DNA from: Apostichopus leukothele
Taxonomy: Eukaryota; Echinodermata; Holothuroidea; Aspidochirotida; Stichopodidae
DNA: 26,779 bases
Assembly (NCBI GenBank): GCA_010014835.2
Contig: JAAAKB020000023.1
Location: forward strand, 925,049-951,827
Direction of reading: 5' to 3'
The position numbers were made by a program, and so were the translations under genes. The notes under the pieces were generated by a model. That model had not been told where the DNA came from and did not search any database. It saw only the letters and a list, made by a program, of their open reading frames with translations. Below, one piece after another: positions 1 through 8,714 of this stretch. The stretch's first letter is position 1, and each line of letters starts with the position of its first letter.

Positions 1-38
<38 letters not shown>
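1..38. repeat. (AT)19 dinucleotide microsatellite
   Basis: Nineteen perfect AT units open the window, followed by an A-rich run up to about base 60. The array may extend beyond the left edge. It lies in the 3' flank of the minus-strand sulfatase gene and has no visible coding content. Confidence 0.97.
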
Positions 39-40
<2 letters not shown>

Positions 41-439
41 ACATATATAAAAAAAAAAATTAAAATAACTAACAATTGTAATCATTTAACTTGCTTCCAA
101 TATTTGAGCGTTTACATTTGAAAGACTTGATACACAAAACTGTGTGAAGCTTCTTAAACAATTAATGGTAACTGACTATGTTATATTACCCTTTTTCCTT
201 TTTGTTCAAGAAATTTGTCCATTGTATTAAATGCGCTTCGATACTCACTTTCAGATATTGAAAGTTGGAAAGAGAGTCTGAGCAAGTATGTCTCTTAAGA
301 AATAAACAGATTTCAACCATTCATTCTGCCAGCCCCTTTAACTTCATATATAATACATGTTTCTTATCCAATACAACTACTTTGCAACAACATTAACAAT
401 CATACAAATACGCAGACTGGTGACATGCCAACAATTGTG
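39..439. other. Non-coding 3' flank of IDS
   Basis: This AT-rich stretch shows no coding segment, RNA gene or recognisable element on either strand. It is downstream of the sulfatase stop codon on the minus strand and may contain part of the 3' UTR if transcription passes the first poly(A) signal. Confidence 0.5.
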
Positions 440-741
440 ATGGCACTCTCTCCCCATCCCTGATGAGGAAACAAAAACTTGACAAGAAGGTCAACAGGTC
501 TTAGATGATGCAAACAATTCCTCCATTCCTAAGGAAGAAACGATAACATCCATGACAGAGTGGCCACCAATCTTAGAGGATGCAATCTCCCCATCCAGGA
601 TGAAGAAAGAACAACTTGACAAGAAGGTGGCCATGGTCTTAGATCAGACAAATCATTTATTCCTAATAAAGAAACAGAGAGTTCAATGACGAAAGGGTGA
701 CCACCACCTTAGAGGATGCAATCTCTCCATCCCTGATGAAG
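440..741. repeat. ~137-bp tandem duplication covering the IDS stop codon and 3' UTR
   Basis: Two diverged units (about 454-590 and 591-726) and a partial third (727-741) follow each other with a spacing of 137 and 136 bases, judged from the recurring block CCATCC..GATGA at 454, 591 and 727. The third unit is the true end of the IDS coding sequence. On the minus strand the middle copy still reads L-H-P-G-W-G-D-C-I-L-stop, against [10 protein letters not shown]-stop in the gene. The 3' UTR is therefore built partly from decayed copies of the coding tail. Confidence 0.85.
656..661 (-). terminator. Candidate poly(A) signal of IDS
   Basis: The minus strand reads AATAAA here, about 48 bases after the IDS stop codon. 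The position suits a short 3' UTR. The hexamer is common by chance in AT-rich DNA, so only 3' end reads would settle it. Confidence 0.35.
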
Positions 742-1451
742 TTTGCTGCTCATCTCCTGAACAATATCAATATATATCGGATCATGAGCGACGTTGTTAT
801 CCTCACTGGGATCGTTTGCCAGAATGTAGAGCTCACTGGCATGGAGGTCTTCCCAGTCCATTTGGAAGGTAGTGTGATTAAAACCAACCCACTCCGAGTA
901 ACGGTAATCGCTGGTCCTCATGGAATACCCCATTATGATGATGGTAGCTAGCTTTGGCAGTATGGATCCCTTCTCCGGTTCATCCGATGGTCTGGGGTAC
1001 TGTGAAATGGTGCAAGTTTTCACGTTGGAAATATTCTGTTCTCCGCCCCCAAAGTGAGACTTGATCAACGGGGCCAAGCTTACACCCTCTCTGCAAAGGG
1101 TCTCGTTCAAGGAGTCCTCGGGACAGAGACTGGGGACCTGTAGACCGGCAAGATCAGACACTGTTGGGAAAAGGTCTACCAATTCTGCAAAGGCATTGCT
1201 GGTGGGACCTTGGTCCCTGGGACGATACATGTGCTTCTCAGTAGAATCACTGGCAGACATTAATATACCGGATGGCTTCATGGATGTACGAGGTTTGGGT
1301 TTGAACTTCAAGGGATGGATGAGAGGAAACTTCCTTTTGGATCTTACTCCTCGGTCGGTCACTCCAGGAACATGGAAAAGGAGGGGTACGTTGGTGGCAT
1401 ACAGGTAATTTGTGAACTTGGAAAACTCAGAATGTTCACCAAGCTGCCAAC
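709..1451 (-). CDS. IDS: IDS exon 7: C-terminal domain and stop
   Basis: Encodes residues 341-587. It begins [13 protein letters not shown], containing Lys352, and includes [41 protein letters not shown] and WVGFN, all hallmarks of IDS. Residues about 371-430 form a Lys/Arg/Pro-rich loop roughly 25 residues longer than in human. The last eleven residues, [11 protein letters not shown], have no match I can place in human IDS and lie within the duplicated tail. The stop TAA is at 711-709. Confidence 0.95.
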
Positions 1452-4400
1452 CTATCAATAAAAGAAAAGGAAAAATAGTTGTTCATAAGAATTCTCCTAC
1501 GAAGAAGCTCATAACAAGTAAAAAAAATGCAGAAATTATTAGAGTTCGATATCGGTTGAAATCTTGTGGTTTGGTTGTGTTCCTTCTTTTGTCTCTGAGT
1601 ATGAAGTTGATCACCAACAACTGTCTTACTGACTGACGACAATTGGACATTTTGAGTATTTGTTTCAAGAAAGATAATTGTGTAAACATTCAGAGTAAGG
1701 ATCCCTTGTAATGACGTTTTTCAGAATTATGAGCGGAAAGAGTCAGCAATTTGCTCAATTTGACAGTGGGGTTGACAGACTATACTGAACTTATTCTCAT
1801 ATATTTAAATCATATATATTCTTCATGGTTTTCACTGAAGCGTATGTACTGAATTTCACGTAGCTTCATTGACAAGGCAATGAAAGTAAAAGAACTGACG
1901 TGGTCAAAAAGTTAAACCTAGCATGAGTATAAGGACTTACCATGATCTCCAACAAAGGATATAATTGTGTTATCAGAGAAGCCATACTTGTCTAAGGCAG
2001 AAAGGACACGACCAAGCTGGTAGTCTGTATACGATACGGAGGAATAGTAGTTCTGGCGAATCAAATACTGAAAAATTAAAAAAGAAAGAAAGCTGATTCT
2101 CTTATTATTTGGGCATTATTAAACAAAACAAAACCAATGGACCAACTGACAACAGCAAAACACAGACAAAATTTTAAAGGCTTCTTATTTCTTTCTCCAG
2201 AGGATTTTTATTAACTTTCTGCTCTATCTATGCATGTAAATCTTCTATAGTATTTTATGAGGATGCTAATCTATATAAAGGTTGCTTGCACTAATTACAC
2301 ACAGATGTTTACCTAATTTATATATTCATCTATTATTGGTCTACCGAACACAGTCTACCCAATTGAGCAACAAAGGAAACATTACCTGGGGAAGGTTACC
2401 TATTGAATTAATATTTTCATAAACCCACTGATTCCATTCTACAGGTTCAAGAGTCTATCATTTCTTTGAAAACTTAGTTGCATTTTCAGAAGGATATAGA
2501 AAATGCCAGCTGAATAAAACCAGGGGGATGATGATTTTTTTGTTCTCATGAAATGAACCATAGGTTAAATAAAAACTGACTTTCCAGGAGGAACTTTCCA
2601 GGAGGAACCAACACCCCAACTATGAGATTCTTTCAATATTTTATGACTTTTCCCCTTAGTTGTTAAAAATGACCAATGAACACACACACCCAACTCCTCT
2701 CCCTTCAGCTATAGCTATTTTTTAACAAACACTGCCAATGGTAAGTATTAGTATTCATGTCTCTAAAACTGACATATTATGTAGACTGTACAAGCTTTGC
2801 TTCTTAAGAGAAGCTTGGCATGGAATTACACACCCATGTGAGTTTTTCTGAGTAACCAACATAAAGTACAGTTTGACCAGTTTAGTGCTCTACAATTAAT
2901 ATAGTTACTATCAAGTTACTAGTAAGTTTTGTATTTTGGAGGTTAAAGAAACAGGTTAAAGGCCTGCCTCAACATCACACAATATAGAATGACACATCTC
3001 ATTATATAATATTATACAGTTATCACTACACGAAATTTACTCTGAGAACATACCACAACCAAGGCAGCTTAAGCATAGATTAACACCAGTCTCATTACAG
3101 TATCAAGTACTCTGATACAGCTTAACAATAACAAGAAGCATTTAGAACGGTAATACATTCTGAATGAATCAAAACAAATGTTAATACATGTATCTAAGTT
3201 TGTACACTAACATTAAACTATGTAAATTCCCAGTTCAGTTTACTACAGTCCTCCTCCTGAATTAACTACTTACATGGTAATCTATTGGCATAGGTCCTAC
3301 TTACATGGTAATCTATTGGCATAGGTCCTACTTACATGGTAATCTATTGGCATAGGTCATACTTACATGGTAATCTATTGGCATAGGTCCATACGGGAAG
3401 CTAAGATTAAGCCCAGCAATGTCGTCATAGTTATCCAGGGTTGATAGATAAGGTGCATAAGCCACTGAGGGTAATTCAAAGGGTAAATCTTTGTCCTTTG
3501 CAATTTGAATAGAATCAAGTGGGTACAAAGTCTTGAACTCCTCTGGGTATTTGTAAGGAACGTGAGGTTTACGAAAACCAAGGCCGACGAAGAATGGTTC
3601 CTGCATGGTTTGGTTTTCTCCAAAGAAGTCCACATAGGGGGCTCCGTCATAGATGTTCTTTAGTAAATCCACCGCATAGTCTGCATTTTGGATGTCTGGT
3701 AAAGTCCCTTCTGGTTGTGTCTTAAGGTCAACAGGGCACAGCAAATTATGTTTCTTACCCTCTGGAGTTATGCAGACCTAAACAAGAACAGAACCATTGG
3801 ATTAGAGAAACAAACATGTGATAATGCCATCCTTGGTTGAATGCCTGTGATTAGGTTAGTGTTATAATACACACCAAAGCCAATGGTATTCAGTGTAAAA
3901 CTGTAGCTAAATCTTCCAACACTGTATGCAATATTACCATTTACATAATAACGTTAGACAGAAATTCAATGTTAATGTGCCATAGTACATTTACTATGTC
4001 ATAATACCATTCTGGGTAACATGGCCTTCTTTAAGTTAGCATAATTATGATATGCATCAGTGCTGATACTATTCACTATATAACTATAGCTTATTCTTCC
4101 AATACATGCAATATTAATATTTACAGAAATAACATTAAAAACTTTCATGTTAATGTGCCATAGTACATTAACTATGTCATAATACCATTCAATTTCTGGG
4201 TAAAATGGCATTCTTTAAGTTAGCATAATTATGATATGCATCAGTGCCGATATTATTTACTGTATAACTGTTGCTAATTCTTCCAATACATGCAGTATTG
4301 ACATTTACAGAAATAACATTACAACCTTCATGTTAATGTGCCATAGTACATTTACTATGTCATAATACCATTCTGGGTAACATGGCCTTCTTTAAGTTAG

Positions 4401-7400
4401 CAGAATTATTCACTGTATAGCTAATTCGGCCAATATATGCAATATTGATATAAACAGAAAAAACATTAAAAACTTTCATGTTAATGTCCCATAGTACATT
4501 TACTATGTCATAATGCCCGTCCGGCATTATCATGGCTGTTTATTTAATTAGCATTACACTACCAAGCAGTGCCTTATATTACTCAGTGTACGACTGTATC
4601 TATTAATTCTTCCACTGGTAATTTTCGTCAACAGTACACGCAATATCCATTTATTCTGCCTACATATTAACTTTAGGCAGAAGTTTCATGCTTATGTGCC
4701 ATAGTACAAGTGTTCAGTTTCATGCAATGAAGGGTAATACTGAGCTGTATAGTAAGTATGTACATACAAACTATGTATACAAACTATGTACACAAACTAT
4801 GTATCCAAAATACATGCAATCTATGTATACAAATTATGTATGCAAACTAGGTATGCAAAATATGTATACAAATTATGTATGCATATTATGTATACTAATT
4901 ATGTATACAAACAAGTTTACAGACTATGTATGCAAACTATAAACTATGTATGCAAACTTTGTATACAAACTATGTATGCAAACCATATTTGCAAAATATG
5001 CATACAAACTATGTACACAAACATGTGAAAACTGAAACCCTGTGTAAAGACAAAAATACCTTTTTAGTAATATACTGCTCTGTGGATGGCCAGTAGTTTG
5101 GTATGGACCAACTGTAAGGGTAATCAAATGAGCCATTGGATGTTATACCTGCAACAAGAATAGTCATATATACCTTAAAAAGATTGATAGGTGACACATG
5201 TCTTATAAGCATTACAGCACTGGAAAGTAGCATAAATTTGCTAAAGTCTATGAAGGTAATACCTGCTCATTACACAGCAATTCTTGTTTTAAATCATTTT
5301 GACAAAAGTTTCTCATCAAATGTTTCACCAACTGGTTGCATTGTTTCAAAACCAAGTATTAATTTGCAAGAAATATCAGTTAATGTCTGACTGGCAAATC
5401 AAGTGTATATTATAACAGATCATAGTTTTTTGCCCTTTCAAATTCTGGAATGCTGCACAAAGCTGGCCTTAACTACTGAAAAAAGAGTTACGATGTATGT
5501 GTAAGTGTACGTAATACCAAGCAAATAATATTATGTTTCATAATTTTATCCTAACAGGTGTTGAATATATTCATGAAGTTTAGCTTATTATTTCTTGGCT
5601 AAGAAGAAAAATAACAATTTGTGTTCATAAATCAATATACATATTTATAACAATTTACTTTTGTCATCTTTCTGGGTCTTCAGTTAGCAACATTTTTGTG
5701 TGTGTATATTTACCCATATGAAAGACTTTACCGACTCCAGCAGAGAAATAACCTTGTTCCTTGAAATATTGAGGGAGGGTGGTATAATTTCCGGCAGCCT
5801 TTCTCCAGTAAGATCCAAAATCATAAAGTCGAGTGGTGTCCGGGCGACGTCCTGTCAGGAAAGACACCCTGCTAGGAGCACACACTGCTTGCTGCAAGAA
5901 GAAAGTGCATATTGACTTGTTGTGTTTCTATATACTCTTTATTGTTTCAAGGAGAAATCCATCCATTTACTTTGCAAACATTTGGGGCTTATTATTACAT
6001 CATCATGGTAACATTATTTTATCATGACTAACATTTTCCTTCGCAGTCCACCCCCTTGTATCAAACTCTTTGTAAGCTTCTTTGGATAAACTTAATTATT
6101 TCTATATAGGAATACCTCACTATCTTGTTTCAAGTGATTAATTTTGGCAAAAAGGAAGAAACTTGTTAAGCACTAGCATCCATGTAAACACAGACCCTTC
6201 TTCGCACAATCACCACTGATGATGCAGTTACAGAGCTCAGATCTGCAATGTATGTACAAATCATTTGTCACTTTAAGGTTTACATGGCACTACTAGGACG
6301 GACATCTTCCAAAAGAGGTTGCCGGAATGAAACAACAAACCATGCCAAGTGGCTGCGCCAACCAGTTTATTCAAGTTGTAATTTGCTTGAAGGATAAACT
6401 GATTGAGAAAGTATTTGTCACCTCAGCTAGGACCTTCCTATTACAAAAGTCATCATAACCTCAGTCATCAACAGAATGATGATCAGCAACATTGTAAAGT
6501 ACTGAAGGATACAAACAAAAGCCTAGACTACAAACAGATTAATGGGGTCTGAAATGGAAACGACAGACCTAGAGCAAACATGATACATTAAGGCCAATGG
6601 CTATTCTACTGCCATGGTGAACGGAGGAGATATAACCTAAAGGGATGCTATCTTTTAAATAATCATGTAGAAGCCATAATAATGATCTTCTCTCATGATT
6701 CAATTTGCATACAAGTCTCTCCACATGATATACATCTGATCAATGAAATCTAAGGAAGAAAAAAAACCACATATACACTGTTAAATTACATTATATGTTA
6801 CATTGCGTAACATCTGTAAACAAGGAATTCATTTATTGCTTTATTTCACAAAATAAACTGTGCAGGAGGTTTTCACAAAGTATCAAATGACTGTAGTAGC
6901 ATTATTTGATAATGGGGTCGGAAAACAGGGACATAGATGAGCAGACAAATACCTAACACGGTATTAATATATGTGCTTAATTTTCATATGCCAAAGAGTT
7001 GCGACAATCTGGAGTATGGTCCCATATTTCAAATTGTTGTCATGTTGGGCTTCAGCATCACTGAAGTTGTTTAAATCAAAGAATTCAGTTAAGGCATAAA
7101 ATCAATTGTAGTAGGTTTGTTGAAACAGTGTAACAGATGCACTGTTGGTTGATTGTGTACAGTGTACAGTGTGTAGACCTGTATTCAATGATGTACGCTA
7201 AGCGAGTAAGTATTTAATGCTATGTTATATATGATATCACTGCAACACTAACATTGTTTTATCGGGTGTTTCTTTGTTTCGGTCAACCATACATGCAATA
7301 ATACCATCAAACATAATTACACCAGGCATCATCGGAAGAATAAAAGTAGAATGAGTTCACAAAGCCAACTTTGTGTCTGTGTTGACTTCATGTCTAAAGT

Positions 7401-8714
7401 GACTGCCTAAATTGACTCACCTGAACATGAGCATTGGTAAATCTCATAGACTTGCTGGCTAACTGGTCAATATTTGGAGATACAATATCCTCCCCATAGC
7501 AACCAAGCTTTGGCCTCAAGTCATCAATAACAATGAACAGGACATTTGGTCTACCACCTGACAAAAAAAGACATTTCAAAAACAATGTGTTAATTTTCAA
7601 ACAAAATACTACTTGGAATATAATGACTTTGAGAAGCTACATGTACATTTAGAAAGACAAATATGTAACCGTGCAGGATGCAGGCAATCATATAGTATTG
7701 AAAGTTTGTGTAGTTTTCAAGGTTCTGGAAGTTTTCCAGGTTCTGGAATCTGTCTCTTATAAAATACTGGGGTTTTGTGAAAGACAAACTGCTAGACAAC
7801 TTGGTACTTGTACAACAGTTTGCCCATTTTGCATAGCATCTTGTGATGCCATACTGGTAAAATGATTCCCTGCGATGCAATGACCAGTGGCTGTATATTA
7901 TACAATATTACAGTACAATATTGATTCAAAATAAATCTTAAACAGTAGCTTAGATCCTTGGTATTCAAACTTTTTGCTTGAAGGCCCCAATTTTCACCTT
8001 CATCATCTTGGCGACCATCCTGTGACAGATGTTGCGACCCCCAATTTAGATACCAGAGGGCTAGACGACACTGGCAACCCCTAATTTTGATACCAAGGGG
8101 CTAGACGACACTGGCGACCCCCAATTGAGATACCAAGGGGCTAGACCACACTGGCGAACCCCAAAATTAATATACCAAGGGGCTAGACGACACTGGCAAC
8201 CCCTAATTTAGATACCAAGGGGCTAGACGACACTGGCGACCCCCAATTGAGATACCAAGGGGCTAGACCACACTGGCGACCCCGAAATTAATATACCAAG
8301 GGGCTAGACGACACTGGCAACCCCTAATTTAGATACAAAGGGGCTAGACGACACTGGCAACCCCCAATGTAGATACCGAGGGGCTAGACGACAATGGCGA
8401 CTTCCAATTTAGATACCCAGGGGCTAGGCGACACTGGCAACCCCCAATTTAAAATGCCAGGGGGGGGGGGGGTAGATGACACTGAAAATGTAATACAATT
8501 GTGAAACTATTACCTGTATTGCCAGTAGAATCTATTCCCTTTCTTTGCAAAATGATACTATATATACATTAATGGCTATTACTGACTAAGAACAGTTTAG
8601 GGAATTCCTTGACGGATAACTACTGAAGCAATTACCATTCTTTGCTCGTTTTGAAGATGCATGACAAAAAGTCACAACTAGAAGAGCAAAGAGTTGAAAG
8701 AGTCTGGACTTCAT
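709..8714 (-). CDS. IDS: Iduronate 2-sulfatase, complete seven-exon gene
   Basis: Lysosomal sulfatase that removes the 2-O-sulfate from terminal iduronate in dermatan and heparan sulfate. Coding exons (minus strand, in order) are 8714-8636, 7557-7421, 5891-5714, 5148-5060, 3777-3367, 2067-1941 and 1451-709. They total 1764 nt, giving 587 residues; human IDS has 550. All introns are GT-AG and phases match. A signal peptide occupies about residues 1-19. Active-site residues of the family are present: Asp38-Asp39 (IDDLRP), the formylglycine cysteine Cys76 with Arg80 (CAPSR), Lys127 and His130 (GKVFH), Lys231/His233 (KPH), Asp339-His340 (GDHG) and Lys352. The signature runs [17 protein letters not shown] and SQYPRPSD match vertebrate IDS nearly exactly, which separates it from other sulfatases. 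The C-terminal half has a longer basic loop. The gene looks functional. Its upstream neighbour is the divergent FREM2-like gene. Confidence 0.95.
1452..1940 (-). other. IDS: IDS intron 6
   Basis: 489 bases between strong splice borders. Nothing else is recognisable in it. Confidence 0.8.
1941..2067 (-). CDS. IDS: IDS exon 6: catalytic Asp-His
   Basis: Encodes residues 299-340 ([19 protein letters not shown], then [18 protein letters not shown]). It ends in VGDH with Asp339 and His340, matching the SDHG metal and catalytic motif of human IDS. The acceptor is TTTTTCAG and the donor is CATG|GTAAGT. The exon is too short to stand out as an open frame but fits in phase on both sides. Confidence 0.94.
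2068..3366 (-). other. IDS: IDS intron 5
   Basis: About 1.3 kb, AT-rich. It contains three extra donor-bearing units at its start, and a 14-bp direct duplication CTTTCCAGGAGGAA at 2580-2607. No exon or mobile element is recognisable otherwise. Confidence 0.8.
3268..3391 (-). repeat. IDS: Four perfect-spaced 31-bp units duplicating the exon 5 splice donor
   Basis: Units begin at 3268, 3299, 3330 and 3361, each 31 bases and identical except at the last two bases. Every unit holds 25 exon bases and the six donor bases GTAAGT, so donor sites would end the exon at 3367, 3336, 3305 or 3274. The downstream three give +31, +62 or +93 nt. The +31 and +62 choices shift frame, and a +93 choice runs through an in-frame stop at 3330-3328. 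Confidence 0.96.
3367..3777 (-). CDS. IDS: IDS exon 5
   Basis: Encodes residues 162-298, from [17 protein letters not shown] through [19 protein letters not shown] to [12 protein letters not shown]. Lys231 and His233 lie in the KPH motif that contacts substrate in the family. It is 137 codons long, phase 0 at both ends. The donor CAT|GTAAGT lies inside a 31-bp unit repeated four times, so four identical donor sites follow each other; only the first one met by the transcript (exon end 3367) keeps the reading frame into exon 6. Confidence 0.94.
3861..4710. repeat. Satellite-like array, ~150-210-bp units, five copies
   Basis: The block TTAATGTGCCATAGTACA recurs at 3971, 4149, 4332, 4480 and, more diverged, 4690. 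Between copies lie matching segments such as CTTTAAGTTAGCATAATTATG and TTCTTCCAATACATGCA. Two spacings are near 180 bases; one is shortened to 148 and one lengthened to 210. A leading partial unit starts near 3861. It is intronic to IDS and may belong to a dispersed satellite family of this genome. Confidence 0.88.
4754..5029. repeat. 13-bp minisatellite, about 21 units
   Basis: Units close to CTATGTATACAAA follow each other every 13 bases (for example at 4771, 4784 and 4797), with base changes and a few indels between units. The array ends about 28 bases from the donor of IDS exon 4. Its open frames (repeated YVYKLCMQ-like peptides) come from the periodicity, not from coding. Confidence 0.93.
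5060..5148 (-). CDS. IDS: IDS exon 4
   Basis: An 89-base exon (residues 132-161) encoding [17 protein letters not shown] and continuing to YITKK. It aligns with the PYSWSFPPY segment of vertebrate IDS. The acceptor is TTGTTGCAG and the donor is AAG|GTATTT. A 13-bp tandem array begins about 30 bases inside the following intron. Confidence 0.93.
5149..5713 (-). other. IDS: IDS intron 3
   Basis: 565 bases with proper borders. No coding exon or repeat is recognisable; the small open frames here are AT-rich chance frames. Confidence 0.8.
5714..5891 (-). CDS. IDS: IDS exon 3: sulfatase signature with formylglycine cysteine
   Basis: Encodes residues 73-131. It begins at [17 protein letters not shown], where Cys76 is the residue converted to formylglycine, and it ends in GVGKVFHM with the substrate-contact residues Lys127 and His130. 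This is the most conserved exon and identifies the family. The acceptor is CTTCTTGCAG and the donor is GGTAAAT. Confidence 0.96.
5892..7420 (-). other. IDS: IDS intron 2
   Basis: About 1.5 kb of AT-rich sequence. I see no coding exon, RNA gene or complete repeat element in it. There is a short direct repeat GTGTACAGTGTACAGTGTG near 7155. Confidence 0.8.
7421..7557 (-). CDS. IDS: IDS exon 2: metal-binding Asp pair
   Basis: Encodes residues 27-72, with [18 protein letters not shown] at the start; Asp38 and Asp39 are the calcium ligands of the family. It ends [10 protein letters not shown] and leaves phase 0. The acceptor is TTTTTTGTCAG and the donor is CAG|GTGAGT, both strong. Confidence 0.95.
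8033..8490. repeat. 40-bp minisatellite with trimeric higher-order structure
   Basis: Ten anchors CTAG[AG]C occur at 8061, 8101, 8141, 8183, 8223, 8263, 8304, 8344, 8384 and 8424. The unit is 40 bases (41-42 in one subtype). Three subtypes, recognisable by CAACCCCTAATTT, CGACCCCCAATTGAG and CCACACTGG..AATTAATATACC, alternate in order twice (8061-8182 and 8183-8303) before the first recurs. A run of 13 G follows at 8460-8472. The array is in intron 1 of IDS. Confidence 0.95.
8460..8472 (+). repeat. G13 homopolymer
   Basis: Thirteen G in a row interrupt the last degenerate unit of the 40-bp array. Its length is likely unstable and prone to sequencing error. Confidence 0.9.
8636..8714 (-). CDS. 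IDS: IDS exon 1: start codon and signal peptide
   Basis: The ATG at 8714-8712 opens a 26-codon segment with a classic signal peptide ([19 protein letters not shown], then a basic stretch SSKRAKN). The donor GTAATT follows at 8635, leaving one base of a glycine codon completed by exon 2. The start is chosen because the hydrophobic leader follows at once and the phase fits exon 2. A possible splice acceptor (TTGTTGCAG) ends at 8723, so the 5' UTR may be interrupted by an intron. Confidence 0.88.

Larger units (their letters stand above)
3778..5059 (-). other. IDS: IDS intron 4, mostly tandem repeats
   Basis: Nearly the whole intron consists of two unrelated tandem arrays: a 13-bp minisatellite at 4754-5029 and a roughly 180-bp satellite-like array at 3861-4710. 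Little unique sequence remains. Confidence 0.85.
7558..8635 (-). other. IDS: IDS intron 1
   Basis: The intron carries the 40-bp minisatellite described separately. The stretch just before the array, about 7965-8035 (CAAACTTTTTG..GGCCCC..GGCGACC), resembles the ends of some hAT-type transposons, so the array may have grown from a transposon end. I cannot confirm this by eye. The rest shows nothing recognisable. Confidence 0.8.

Noticed and set aside
3268-3330. Extension of IDS exon 5 through the extra 31-bp units as coding sequence
   Set aside because: The extended frame stops at 3330-3328, and the first donor gives a precise in-phase join to exon 6.
4688-5028. Open frames with repeated YVYKLCMQ-like peptides, both strands
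   Set aside because: They follow directly from the 13-bp minisatellite, since a unit length not divisible by three repeats the same peptides in several frames; no gene.
8033-8490. Regularly spaced repeats resembling a CRISPR array
   Set aside because: The units are contiguous with no unique spacers, and the genome is plainly eukaryotic with spliced genes.
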